DNA of 64,000 bases, from the NCBI RefSeq assembly GCF_014196515.1, contig NZ_JACIDV010000007.1, forward strand, positions 1-64,000. Direction: 5' to 3'. A model generated the notes under the pieces. The model searched no databases, was not told the origin of the DNA, and saw only the letters and a list, made by a program, of their open reading frames with translations. Below are positions 8,765-16,992 of this stretch, one piece after another. Position 1 is the first letter of the stretch. The number at the start of each line of letters is the position of its first letter. The stretch is from Rhizobium skierniewicense (GTDB lineage Bacteria > Pseudomonadota > Alphaproteobacteria > Rhizobiales > Rhizobiaceae). The position numbers were made by a program, and so were the translations under genes.

Positions 8765-8792
8765 AAAACCCGCTGGTCGCCCAGCGGGTTTT
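8765..8792. terminator. Bidirectional terminator between pgi and the symporter gene
   Basis: A perfect 12-bp stem (AAAACCCGCTGG / CCAGCGGGTTTT) with a TCGC loop and T-rich flanks lies between two convergent genes, so it can end both transcripts. Confidence 0.9.
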
Positions 8793-8817
8793 GTTGTTTT
8801 CAGCGATGATCCAGACT

Positions 8818-10167
8818 CTATTCCGCAGGCACCATGGTCGGGTCGAGCGCGTCAATTCCATCCTCACGGTCATAAGCGGCCTGATCCAGAATGCCCTGAC
8901 GTTTCGCCACGATGGTCGGGATCAATGCTTGTCCTGCCACGTTGACCGCCGTGCGGCCCATATCGAGAATCGGATCCACCGCCAGCAACAGGCCAACACC
9001 TTGAAGAGGAAGACCGAGCGTGGAGAGCGTCAGCGTCAGCATGACCGTTGCGCCGGTCAGGCCAGCGGTTGCCGCCGAACCCAGCACGGAGACGAAGGCG
9101 ATCAGCACATACTCCTGAATGCCGAGCGGCACGCCGTAGAACTGCGCGACGAAGATAGCCGAAATCGCAGGGTAGATCGCCGCACACCCGTCCATCTTGG
9201 TCGTCGCGCCCAGCGGCACGGCAAAGGCTGCATATTCACGCGGCACGCCCAGATTGCGCTCTGTTACCTGTTCCGTAACTGGCAAAGTACCGATGGACGA
9301 ACGGGACACGAAAGCCAGCTGTATCGCAGGCCAGGCGCCTGAAAAGAAGCGGACAGGGTTCAGCCCGTTTGCGGTCAGAATAATCGGGTAGACCACAAAT
9401 AGAACCAGCGCGAGACCGATATAAATCGCTGCCGAATACCAGCCGAGCGAGGCCAGCGCCTCCCAGCCATAGACGGCAACGGCATTGCCCAGAAGACCAA
9501 TGGTACCGATCGGTGTGAGACGGATGACCCACCACAGAATTTTCCGGGTAATGGCCAGAAGCGAGCGATTGAACGCCAGAAACGACTCCGCCTTTTCACC
9601 CACCTGCAAGGCTGCAATGCCGACGGCAATGGAAATCACCAATATTTGCAACACATTGAAGTTGAGCGAGGTCGTTGCACTCGTATCGCTGATCTTGGTG
9701 GATGCCTGAAGACCCAGCAGGTTGGCGGGGATCAATCCTTTGAGAAAATCGAGCCACGAGCCGGTGCTGGAGGGCGCCGCAGCAGCCGTCGCCGCAACGC
9801 CTGAATTGATGCCCGGCTGGATGAGAAGACCCAGCGTAATGCCGATCAGAACGGCAATCAGCGCCGTGATGGCAAACCACAGGAGCGTCTGCCACACCAA
9901 CCGCGCCGCATTGTTCAACTCGCGCAGATTGGCGATGCTGGCAACGATAGCCGTAAAGATCAAAAGCGGCACCAGCGCCCGCAACAACTGTACGAAAATT
10001 GTGCCGATGGTGGCCAACGTTTGCACCAGCCAGTTCGGCCCGGCCTCGGTCGCTCCCATCTGCCGGGCGATGTAGCCCAGTATGAGGCCAACGACCATGG
10101 CAGCGAAGACTTGGAAGCCGAAAGACGTATAAAACGGCCTTTTGGCCGTTGGGGAAGAAGAAGACAT
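8818..10167 (-). CDS. Dicarboxylate/amino acid:cation symporter (DAACS family)
   Basis: This 449-residue inner-membrane protein is of the GltP/DctA fold. It has about eight TM segments and the two re-entrant loops with the Ser-rich segment AFVSRSSIGTLPVTEQV and the LGATTKMDGCAAIYPAISAIFVAQ motif (the family form is usually PLGATINMDG). It would import glutamate, aspartate or C4-dicarboxylates with Na+ or H+. The family is clear but the substrate is not: DctA in rhizobia usually sits by dctBD, which is absent here, so a glutamate/aspartate-type role is equally likely. The start is supported by GGAA upstream. Confidence 0.88.
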   Translation of the reverse strand: MSSSSPTAKRPFYTSFGFQVFAAMVVGLILGYIARQMGATEAGPNWLVQTLATIGTIFVQLLRALVPLLIFTAIVASIANLRELNNAARLVWQTLLWFAITALIAVLIGITLGLLIQPGINSGVAATAAAAPSSTGSWLDFLKGLIPANLLGLQASTKISDTSATTSLNFNVLQILVISIAVGIAALQVGEKAESFLAFNRSLLAITRKILWWVIRLTPIGTIGLLGNAVAVYGWEALASLGWYSAAIYIGLALVLFVVYPIILTANGLNPVRFFSGAWPAIQLAFVSRSSIGTLPVTEQVTERNLGVPREYAAFAVPLGATTKMDGCAAIYPAISAIFVAQFYGVPLGIQEYVLIAFVSVLGSAATAGLTGATVMLTLTLSTLGLPLQGVGLLLAVDPILDMGRTAVNVAGQALIPTIVAKRQGILDQAAYDREDGIDALDPTMVPAE

Positions 10168-10422
10168 ATTGAAATTCCATAATAGCGCGACGACCGCAGC
10201 AGCGGCTTAACGCATAAAGAGGAGGGATGATCCCATTTTCAGCGTATTTGAAGCGATATCAACGAATGAGATTGCGTGGGAGGCGGAATTCTTAGTTTTC
10301 CATGCCTGTGGCCGAATGTTCGGCCCATCAATATAATTCATCAGAGACATATTAAGCTGTGGGTGGATTCTGCGGCTCCGACCCAATAGCCTGAGGGCCG
10401 TGTATTCCGTAGGGAGGTTCAT

Positions 10423-11058
10423 ATGGCTCTTCTCAACGCAAAGGCCGTCTATCCAATAACGCTGCCAGACGGAACCGTGTTCAAAGAGACAATCCATCTT
10501 AATAACGTCGTCGATCATCCGCGCATGGAAATTGGTGATTTCAGCTACTACACGCATTCTGGCAAGCTTGAAGACACAGCCGCGATCCTCGCAACTTTCC
10601 TCGGTCCGCAAGCTGGCGAGCGGCTTGTCATCGGCAAATTTGCCCAGATTGCGAGAGGTTGTTACTTCATCACAAGTTCTGCCAACCATCCTATGACGGG
10701 GTTTACGACATACCCGTTTCGGATATTCAAGCAAGAAACGTTCGGCTACAAGGACCTGCCCTTCAAAGACACAATCGTGGGACATGATGTGTGGATTGGC
10801 CAGAACGCTGCCATAATGCCTGGAGTTCACATCGGTAGTGGTGCCATCATTGCCGCCGCGTCCGTGGTTACCCGCGACGTACCGCCCTATGCGGTTGTCG
10901 GGGGCAACCCCGCAGGGATTATCCGCATGCGGTATTCGCAAGACGTGATCGAAGAGCTCCTACGCCTTGCCTGGTGGGACTGGCCTCTCGACAAGATAGA
11001 AGCCAATCTTGAAGCTTTGACGAGTGGCGACATGGCCCGGTTCAAGGGCAGTTTCTAG
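10423..11058 (+). CDS. CatB/Vat-like hexapeptide-repeat acetyltransferase
   Basis: This 211-residue protein has left-handed beta-helix hexapeptide repeats. Visible features are IGDFSYYTHSGKL, the GERLVIGKFAQIARGCYFIT turn, the catalytic-loop His in SANHPMTGF and the late repeat series TIVGHDVWIGQNAAIMPGV. These are diagnostic of the xenobiotic acetyltransferase subclass (CatB/Vat), which uses acetyl-CoA to modify hydroxyl groups, for example on chloramphenicol or streptogramins. Chromosomal copies in soil bacteria are widespread and usually of unknown natural substrate, so no resistance phenotype can be assumed. It is monocistronic with a GGGAGG site. The 250-base region before it shows nothing else. 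Confidence 0.85.
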   Translation: MALLNAKAVYPITLPDGTVFKETIHLNNVVDHPRMEIGDFSYYTHSGKLEDTAAILATFLGPQAGERLVIGKFAQIARGCYFITSSANHPMTGFTTYPFRIFKQETFGYKDLPFKDTIVGHDVWIGQNAAIMPGVHIGSGAIIAAASVVTRDVPPYAVVGGNPAGIIRMRYSQDVIEELLRLAWWDWPLDKIEANLEALTSGDMARFKGSF

Positions 11059-11075
11059 ATTGTGGCCCACAGATG

Positions 11076-11336
11076 CTACCACCGCCGCTGACCGTCGTCG
11101 GATTTTCCGCCATCATGCCACTGGTCATAATAGCGCATGGCGGTGTCTTGCGCGGTTCCCAGCACTGCGGGGTTCTGCCAGACCATCAGGCCGCCGATGA
11201 CGATGGCGGCGAGTAGCGCAACTCCGATCAGTTTGCGTACAACGAACGTCACCAGCCATATGGCGATGACCGCAAAAACGGCCATAACCAGCATGGAGCC
11301 GACGTCTTCAGGGATGTAGGCCTCGAGAAATTCCAT
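11076..11336 (-). CDS. Small membrane protein of unknown function
   Basis: This 86-residue reading frame has two adjacent hydrophobic segments (about residues 14-32 and 35-54) and a charged C-terminus (YYDQWHDGGKSDDGQRRW). I do not recognise a family. It lies just before a fructokinase gene read in the same direction and converges with the acetyltransferase gene. Its TM pattern and normal codon use support it as real. The start at 11336 has no strong ribosome site. Confidence 0.6.
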   Translation of the reverse strand: MEFLEAYIPEDVGSMLVMAVFAVIAIWLVTFVVRKLIGVALLAAIVIGGLMVWQNPAVLGTAQDTAMRYYDQWHDGGKSDDGQRRW

Positions 11337-11415
11337 AGCCGCTTATAGAGGGAATGTTTTGGCCGAAGAAAGGCAGAGCGGGGAAGCGCTGGGCCAGAAC
11401 CGGCGAAACATCTGC

Positions 11416-12342
11416 CTAAAGCCCAATCTCCTTCGCCCAAGGCGGGTTCGCCCCTGCGCGTGAGACCGTCACAGCCGCAGCTTTGGCACCCAGCGCCAGC
11501 GCCTTGGCGATCTGCTCTTCGGTTAACGCCGCGACCTGCGGCTTGGTGAGCAGGCCCTGAAGTTTCAACGAGGCGAGAATTCCTGCGTCGAACGTATCGC
11601 CGGCGCCGACTGTATCGACAACATCGACCCGTTCGCTCGGTACTTCCACGCGCAGGTTGGCGGTGTAGCCGACCGCGCCTTCTGCGCCGCGGGTGACCAC
11701 CACGAGCTTGGCGCCGTGGTGTAGCCAGTGGCGGGCCAGCGTGTCTTCATCGCCTTCCAGACCGAACCAGGCCAGATCTTCATCCGAGAACTTGACGATA
11801 TCCGACTTGGCGGCCATGCGGTTGATGCGGTCCAGGTGTTTCTGCTTGTCCTTGATGAAGCCGGGGCGGATGTTGGGATCCAGCGAGATGACGCGCGTTT
11901 CGTGTTCGCGCATCAACAGTGCTTCATAGGTTGAGCCGCAGGGTTCGGGGATAAGGCTGATCGCGCCGAAATGCATGGCCTCGCAATCGGCACCGATATT
12001 GGGAAGATCGCTTTCCGACAGCATGCGCAGCGCCGTGCCTTCGTCGTAAAAGGCATAGGTCGCGTGTCCATCCACCAGTTTCACGAAGGCGATCGTCGAG
12101 GGGCGATGCGAGAACGCGCAGAGGCTGTAATCGACATTGCTGGCTTTCAGCGTGTCCTTGAGGATGTCGCCCATCATGTCATCGGCAATGCCGGAGAAGA
12201 AGGCGGAGGGAACGCCGAGACGACCCAGCGCAATCGCTGTGTTGAAAACCGCGCCGCCTGCATAGGGCGCGAAACCCGGCTCGCCTTTCGTGGTCTCACG
12301 CGGCAGCATGTCGATCAGGGCTTCACCACAACACAGGATCAT
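11416..12342 (-). CDS. frk: PfkB-family fructokinase
   Basis: This 308-residue ribokinase-type sugar kinase has the N-terminal sugar-binding signature GGAVFNTAIALGRLG (residues about 30-44) and the C-terminal catalytic motif DTVGAGDTFDAGIL with the anion hole and base Asp. Length and N-terminus (MILCCGEALIDMLP) are typical of bacterial fructokinases that phosphorylate fructose to fructose-6-phosphate. 2-keto-3-deoxygluconate or other sugars remain possible from sequence alone. A 12-bp perfect palindrome with central CG lies 24-38 bases upstream, matching a site before pgi. Fructose-6-phosphate is the Pgi substrate, so co-control makes metabolic sense. Confidence 0.82.
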   Translation of the reverse strand: MILCCGEALIDMLPRETTKGEPGFAPYAGGAVFNTAIALGRLGVPSAFFSGIADDMMGDILKDTLKASNVDYSLCAFSHRPSTIAFVKLVDGHATYAFYDEGTALRMLSESDLPNIGADCEAMHFGAISLIPEPCGSTYEALLMREHETRVISLDPNIRPGFIKDKQKHLDRINRMAAKSDIVKFSDEDLAWFGLEGDEDTLARHWLHHGAKLVVVTRGAEGAVGYTANLRVEVPSERVDVVDTVGAGDTFDAGILASLKLQGLLTKPQVAALTEEQIAKALALGAKAAAVTVSRAGANPPWAKEIGL

Positions 12343-12365
12343 CCGGCTCTTCTCCGTATCAAAAA

Positions 12366-12380
12366 CTAAATCGATTTAAA
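12366..12380 (-). promoter_or_regulatory. LacI-type operator candidate upstream of the fructokinase gene
   Basis: The plus-strand bases CTAAATCGATTTAAA include the perfect palindrome TAAATCGATTTA (12367-12378). A near-identical site lies upstream of pgi. LacI-family regulators bind such palindromes with a central CG; a CceR-type central carbon regulator of alphaproteobacteria is one candidate, but that assignment is inference. Confidence 0.55.
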
Positions 12381-12436
12381 CAACTTCACCCGAATTGGCC
12401 AGTCGTTGCACGATCGAAATTCGGCCCCAACCAAGA

Positions 12437-13135
12437 TTACGATTGCGGCAATTCGCTGACGCCACCGCGTGCGGCCGACCATGGCAACGGGTTGTCGAGG
12501 AAGGCTTCCACTTCCGACAGGGTCTTGTCATCGAACAGCTTTTCGGTGCGGGCTGCGTCCAGAACATTGCGCCACGTGCTGAGGTAATGCAGTTTTACGT
12601 TTCCGTTGGCAAAGCGTGCTTCGGCTTCGGGGAAGATGCCATAATAAAACAGCGCAATGCCGTGATCGACGATGCCACCGGCTGCGCGGATGGCGTCGAT
12701 GAAGGTGAACATGGAGCCGCCAGCGGTGGTCAGATCCTCGATGACCAGCACGCGGGCACCTTCTGGCATATGGCCTTCGATCTGCGCATTGCGGCCGTGG
12801 CCCTTGGGCTTCTTGCGGCAATAGATCATCGGCAGGCCCAATCGTTCGGCCAGAAAGGCTGCGAAGGGAATGCCCGCCGTCTCGCCACCTGCCACGCAAT
12901 CGAACGTTTCAAAGCCCGCATCAGCGACGATCTTGGCAGCTGCAAAGTCCATGACGGCGGAGCGGATGCGCGGGTACGAAATCAGCTTGCGCATGTCGAT
13001 GTAGACAGGGCTCTTCATACCGGAAGCGAAGGTGTAGGGATTTTCCGAATTGAAATGGACCGCCTTGATTTCCCACAACATTTTCGCAACAAGCTGTGCC
13101 ACAAGGGCGCGATCCGTGAATGTGAACTGGGACAT
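12437..13135 (-). CDS. pyrE: Orotate phosphoribosyltransferase
   Basis: This 232-residue enzyme transfers phosphoribosyl from PRPP to orotate in pyrimidine synthesis. The PRPP loop motif [21 protein letters not shown] is present around residue 130, and [20 protein letters not shown] matches the PyrE N-terminal substrate region. ATG 13135 is used because AAGGAAA precedes it and homology begins there; the longer reading would run through the pyrC terminator hairpin. It follows pyrC on the same strand, separated by a terminator, so it may be partly uncoupled from it. Confidence 0.93.
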   Translation of the reverse strand: MSQFTFTDRALVAQLVAKMLWEIKAVHFNSENPYTFASGMKSPVYIDMRKLISYPRIRSAVMDFAAAKIVADAGFETFDCVAGGETAGIPFAAFLAERLGLPMIYCRKKPKGHGRNAQIEGHMPEGARVLVIEDLTTAGGSMFTFIDAIRAAGGIVDHGIALFYYGIFPEAEARFANGNVKLHYLSTWRNVLDAARTEKLFDDKTLSEVEAFLDNPLPWSAARGGVSELPQS

Positions 13136-13169
13136 CGGGCGGTTTCCTTTATCGTCATCGAGCACATAG

Positions 13170-13193
13170 AAAAACTGCCGGATAAACCGGCAG
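13170..13193 (-). terminator. Intrinsic terminator between pyrC and pyrE
   Basis: Read on the minus strand, a perfect 7-bp stem (CTGCCGG / CCGGCAG, 5-nt loop) is followed at once by TTTTT. It lies 13-36 bases after the pyrC stop and 35-58 bases before the pyrE start, so pyrC transcripts are largely ended here unless read-through is regulated. Confidence 0.8.
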
Positions 13194-13205
13194 CGATTGA
13201 AAAAA

Positions 13206-14243
13206 TCAGGCGACGTCCCAGTGGAGCGGGAACATCGGGTCAAACACCGTCACGGTACCGTCACCGGTTTCGATCTTGGCCGGGAAACTCACGGGCTCAT
13301 CGCGCTTCACCAGCGTGATGGTCTCTTCGTTGGGCGCCAGACCATACCAGGCCGGACCGTTGAGCGAGGTGAAGGCTTCCAGTCTGTCGAGCGCGTTGTC
13401 CTGCTCAAACACGTGGGCAAGGCAGCTCATGGTGTTGACGGAGGTGTAAACGCCGGCGCAACCGCAGGCGCATTCCTTCAACGGGTCCACATGCGGGGCG
13501 GAATCCGTGCCGAGGAAGAAGCGCTTGTCGCCGGAGGTGGCGGCAGCCCGCAGGGCGAGGCGATGTTCTTCGCGCTTGGCCACCGGCAGGCAATAATAAT
13601 GCGGCTTGATGCCGCCGACCAGAATGGCGTTGCGGTTGATGATGAGGTGATGGGTGGTGATGGAACCGGCGAGATTGGCCTTGGATGCCTTGATGTAATC
13701 CACGCCGTCTTGCGTGGTCACATGCTCCATGGTGATTTTCAACTCGGGCAGGCGCTTTCGCAGCGGCTCCAGAACCGTCTCGATGAAGACCGCTTCACGG
13801 TCGAAAATATCGACCTCCGGGGTCGTCACTTCACCGTGGACGCAGAGCGGCAGGCCGATCTTGGCCATGCGCTCCAGAACCGGCATGGCCTTGTCCATAT
13901 CCCTGACGCCACCGTGGGAATTGGTGGTGGCACCAGCGGGATAAAGCTTGACAGCATGGATGAGGCCGCTGTTCTTGCCCTCTTCGACATCGTCGGGGCT
14001 GGTGTGTTCTGTGAGGTACAGCGTCATCAGCGGCTCGAAACGATCACCTGGTGGAATGGCCTTGACGATGCGCTCCCTGTAGGCGATGGCGTCTGCCGTG
14101 GTCACCACCGGTGGCACGAGGTTCGGCATGATGATGGCGCGCCCGAAATGGCGGCTGGTGTCGCCAATTACCCCTTCCAGCATCGCACCATCGCGCAAAT
14201 GCAGGTGCCAGTCATCAGGGCGGCGAAGGGTGATCGACTTCAT
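13206..14243 (-). CDS. pyrC: Dihydroorotase (class II)
   Basis: This 345-residue amidohydrolase closes carbamoyl-aspartate to dihydroorotate. Metal-ligand motif [10 protein letters not shown] is near the N-terminus. The carboxylated Lys lies in [14 protein letters not shown], followed by LCVHGEVT and ITMEHVTT His ligands and the [11 protein letters not shown]sp motif. Length and motifs are those of the single-domain PyrC class. It precedes pyrE and forms a local pyrimidine group; pyrF is found separately at 49.4 kb. All catalytic residues appear intact. Confidence 0.95.
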   Translation of the reverse strand: MKSITLRRPDDWHLHLRDGAMLEGVIGDTSRHFGRAIIMPNLVPPVVTTADAIAYRERIVKAIPPGDRFEPLMTLYLTEHTSPDDVEEGKNSGLIHAVKLYPAGATTNSHGGVRDMDKAMPVLERMAKIGLPLCVHGEVTTPEVDIFDREAVFIETVLEPLRKRLPELKITMEHVTTQDGVDYIKASKANLAGSITTHHLIINRNAILVGGIKPHYYCLPVAKREEHRLALRAAATSGDKRFFLGTDSAPHVDPLKECACGCAGVYTSVNTMSCLAHVFEQDNALDRLEAFTSLNGPAWYGLAPNEETITLVKRDEPVSFPAKIETGDGTVTVFDPMFPLHWDVA

Positions 14244-14340
14244 CGTAAGACCTCTGGATCATGCTGGAATTGCGCCCGTTTAGCACCATTCCATGGAAGA
14301 AAACAACGTCCAGAGCAGACTTTTTCAAAGCAAACATGGC

Positions 14341-15378
14341 TTAGATCGCGCCCGCCTGCGGCCCCCACACGTCCGTCATGGCAAATCCCTGCGCCAGCGG
14401 ATCATTCGGATCGAGCCAGACCTGGTGCATGCCGAAGGTGAAGCCGCGCCCGGTAATGGTGGGAATAACCGCTGACCTGCCGGCAACTTCGGTTGTGGCG
14501 GAAAGCCCGACCTCAAACTGCGTGCCGATGATGGAGCGCGACGTATAGGTATCGCCGACCTTCACCCTACCGCGAGCATGTAGCGTGGCGAGATTGGCGG
14601 AATTTCCCGTGCCGCAGGGAGAGCGATCCGCCCGGCCCGGCCACATGGTGGTGCAGGTGCGGATGGTGCCATCGGCCTCGGTATCGCGGAACATCACATA
14701 GGCCACGCCAGAGATGGCCGGGATTTCAGGGTGCGCAACCGGGATTTCACGGTTGACGATATCCTTCAGCACCATGCCCGCAGCCACCAGTTTCGCGGCA
14801 TTGGCCTTGTCTATGGTGAGGCCGATCTGCTGCACATCCACCAGCGCGTAAAAAATACCGCCATAGGCGATATCCATGCGGATGCGGCCCCAGTCCGGCG
14901 TATCGATCTCGACATCCAGCTGGTGCACGAAGGACGGCACCATGGTCAGTTTCACCGTCTCGCAACGACCGTCGCGGCAGGTGGCGGTGGCCTTGACCAG
15001 ACCGGCGGCCGTTTCCAGCGTAACGATCGTTTCCGGCTCCTGCATCTCCACCATGCCGCTTTCCAGCAGCGCTGTCGTGGCACAGATGGAGTTGGAGCCG
15101 GAGCTTGCATGTGCCTGATCCGGCTGGAGAATGACGAAGGCAGCATCTGCATCCGGGTGCTTGGGCGGCAGCAGCAGGTTGACGGAACCGATGGGCGCGC
15201 CGCGTGGCTCCAGCGTCAGAAAGCGCCGAAGCTCCTCCCCTTTCGGGTCGGTGTTCAGCCAATGCAGCTGTTCGGCCACCGTGTTGCCCGGAATTTTCGG
15301 AACGCCACCGGTGGCGACACGCCCGATTTCACCCTCGCAATGGACATCGAGGAGTTGAAGGGTGCGTTTGAAGCGCAT
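14341..15378 (-). CDS. Proline racemase superfamily enzyme, probably trans-3-hydroxyproline dehydratase
   Basis: This 345-residue cytosolic enzyme belongs to the proline racemase superfamily. The first catalytic position is Ser93 (in HASSGSNSIC), and the second is Cys in RSPCGTGNSA near residue 253. A Ser/Cys pair is known in this superfamily for trans-3-hydroxy-L-proline dehydratases and some 4-hydroxyproline 2-epimerases; proline racemases use Cys/Cys. The usual His two residues after the first catalytic residue is Ser here. No other hydroxyproline catabolism gene is adjacent. ATG 15378 is preferred, with GGAG upstream; an in-frame GTG lies 3 codons earlier. A 33-bp palindrome just upstream is a likely operator. 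Reaction assignment is moderate. Confidence 0.78.
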   Translation of the reverse strand: MRFKRTLQLLDVHCEGEIGRVATGGVPKIPGNTVAEQLHWLNTDPKGEELRRFLTLEPRGAPIGSVNLLLPPKHPDADAAFVILQPDQAHASSGSNSICATTALLESGMVEMQEPETIVTLETAAGLVKATATCRDGRCETVKLTMVPSFVHQLDVEIDTPDWGRIRMDIAYGGIFYALVDVQQIGLTIDKANAAKLVAAGMVLKDIVNREIPVAHPEIPAISGVAYVMFRDTEADGTIRTCTTMWPGRADRSPCGTGNSANLATLHARGRVKVGDTYTSRSIIGTQFEVGLSATTEVAGRSAVIPTITGRGFTFGMHQVWLDPNDPLAQGFAMTDVWGPQAGAI

Positions 15379-15417
15379 GGGAACCACTCCGAAAATGGAT
15401 TATCGTCGACAGGTCTT

Positions 15418-15450
15418 AGCGCATAAAATACTGTTTGTATATTATGCGCT
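15418..15450 (-). promoter_or_regulatory. Palindromic operator candidate before the hydroxyproline-type gene
   Basis: The arms AGCGCATAA and TTATGCGCT (9 bp, perfect) enclose AATAC-TGTTT-GTATA, so the palindrome extends to 14 bp per arm with one mismatch. It is 40-72 bases before the gene start and its far end overlaps the TAG stop of the lipoprotein gene (15449-15451). It lacks a T-run, so it looks like a repressor site (GntR/FCD-type dyads often contain GTATAC-like cores) rather than a terminator. Confidence 0.5.
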
Positions 15451-16780
15451 AGCGATCACGGCATTCGGACTTGCCGCGATTTTGAGAGGCGGCGCAGTCC
15501 AGATCGCCGCGTGATCCGGAACTCAGATCTTGCGGATCGACCACGCTCGTCGCGGTATCCCCCACCGAACCGACGGTGTTACCAACCGAGCGACCGAGGC
15601 GCTCGACCTGACGGCCGTAATTTTCGCGCGTGCGGGGATCAAACACCGCAATCGGCGCGCTGACAACGACACTGGCCGCCGTTCCAACCGTTTGTGCGGC
15701 ACCGATGCCCACGGCACCGATGGCCTCGCCGAGACCGACATCGGAATCCGTCACCGTCTGCCCGTCGATCAGCCGCCCGCCGATGAGACGCACGACCTCG
15801 GGGCTTTCAGCAAACTTTCCGTGGTTCAGGCTATCACCGGATTTCAGCTTGGTGAGATCGAGCACGGTAATGCCAGCACTCTCCAATTGACTCCGATAGG
15901 GTTCTGCGGCGGGATCGATCTGGCCGAGGCGATCAACATTGCCGGAAATGCGCCGGGAAAGGCTGAGCGCCCTGTCATCCTGCGACACGAACAGCGTGAA
16001 TTTCGGCTTTTCCTTGCCGAGGCTCTCATATTGGCGGGCAAAGACATCCACATCGAGATCGGGTGCCGCCAGAATGACGTTGTTGATCTTGGGATAGACG
16101 CGACCATTGCGGATCGCCATTTGCCGCAGCGCTTCCACCGCAAGCCAGGTGCCCATGGAATGCGCCATGATGGTGACGTCACTGACCGAACCATCCTTGG
16201 CGAGGCGCGTCAGCATTTCTTCCAGCGCATCGCGGGAATAGTTGGTGCTTTCCTTGTCGTAATTATAATCGAACACGCTGGCGCGCGATGGCCATGTGAA
16301 AACGACCGGCAGCACATCGGATTTCGAGTCATGAACGATCTGCGCGAAGCGGTAGACCGATTCCTCATAGCGGTTGTTGAAGCCGTGTACGAAGACGAGA
16401 ACGCGCTTGTTTTTCAGGCTGTTGCGCTTGATCCAGTGTTGAGCGTCCTGGTCGGTCCTCAGCGGATCGACGGAAACGGTGGTGAAGCTCTTCAGCGGGT
16501 CTGCGGGCAGCTTCTTCGGCCATTGCACCTGACCGACCTTGCGGTTGGCCTCCGGCGGAATGGAAACGGAGATCGCATCGACCTTCAGCCCGGTCCCGCG
16601 CTCTCCCCCGAACAGAATGGCCTTGTCATCGGATGGCGCGCGCGTGGTGGCAACCAGAAGATTGACCGCAGAGGTACCCTGCACCCTTTGCCCTGTCGGG
16701 TTCATCACCCCAATGGGGCGCCCGCCGCAACTGACAAGAAAAGCAAGCAAGGTGACAAGCGCTACGAGCCTTGCGGCCAT
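15449..16780 (-). CDS. DUF900 alpha/beta-hydrolase lipoprotein
   Basis: This 443-residue protein starts with a lipoprotein signal (LVTLLAFLVSCGG; lipobox LVSC), so it is probably anchored in an envelope membrane. The central 250 residues are an alpha/beta-hydrolase of the DUF900 type: VLVFVHGFNNRYEESVYR contains the oxyanion segment, DVTIMAHSMGTWLAVEAL holds the nucleophile Ser (AHSMG instead of GxSxG), and AAPDLDVDVF follows. The C-terminal 100 residues are Gly/Ala/Val-rich and low in complexity. Substrate is unknown; an esterase or lipase is likely. It is a single gene, with a nested inverted repeat before the start. Confidence 0.82.
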   Translation of the reverse strand: MAARLVALVTLLAFLVSCGGRPIGVMNPTGQRVQGTSAVNLLVATTRAPSDDKAILFGGERGTGLKVDAISVSIPPEANRKVGQVQWPKKLPADPLKSFTTVSVDPLRTDQDAQHWIKRNSLKNKRVLVFVHGFNNRYEESVYRFAQIVHDSKSDVLPVVFTWPSRASVFDYNYDKESTNYSRDALEEMLTRLAKDGSVSDVTIMAHSMGTWLAVEALRQMAIRNGRVYPKINNVILAAPDLDVDVFARQYESLGKEKPKFTLFVSQDDRALSLSRRISGNVDRLGQIDPAAEPYRSQLESAGITVLDLTKLKSGDSLNHGKFAESPEVVRLIGGRLIDGQTVTDSDVGLGEAIGAVGIGAAQTVGTAASVVVSAPIAVFDPRTRENYGRQVERLGRSVGNTVGSVGDTATSVVDPQDLSSGSRGDLDCAASQNRGKSECRDR

Positions 16781-16797
16781 TCAGATACTCCAGGGAC

Positions 16798-16839
16798 AAG
16801 GCGAAGGCTCTCTCGTCACAAGTGACGATCGATCGCCTT
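16798..16839. repeat. Nested inverted repeat upstream of the DUF900 gene
   Basis: The outer arms AAGGCGA (16798-16804) and TCGCCTT (16833-16839) enclose a second perfect dyad, TCGTCAC-AA-GTGACGA (16813-16828). It is centred about 40 bases upstream of the start and may be a regulatory site or an mRNA leader structure. No known motif was recognised. Confidence 0.4.
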
Positions 16840-16992
16840 CGTTACCAACTGTCTCCCTTATTACAGAACTGCCGACCATAGGCCAGCGGCCACGGCACCA
16901 TCGGTGACGCTTTTCGCCGTGGTGTGTCGCAAGCGCCGCAGAGGACCGTTGGCGCAGGAGCGCCATTGCCAGATATCGCAATAACGGTCAGA

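Noticed and set aside
10207..10941. 244-residue reverse frame over the acetyltransferase gene
   Set aside because: It overlaps the well-supported CatB/Vat-like gene on the other strand, with Cys/Arg-rich composition and no motifs.
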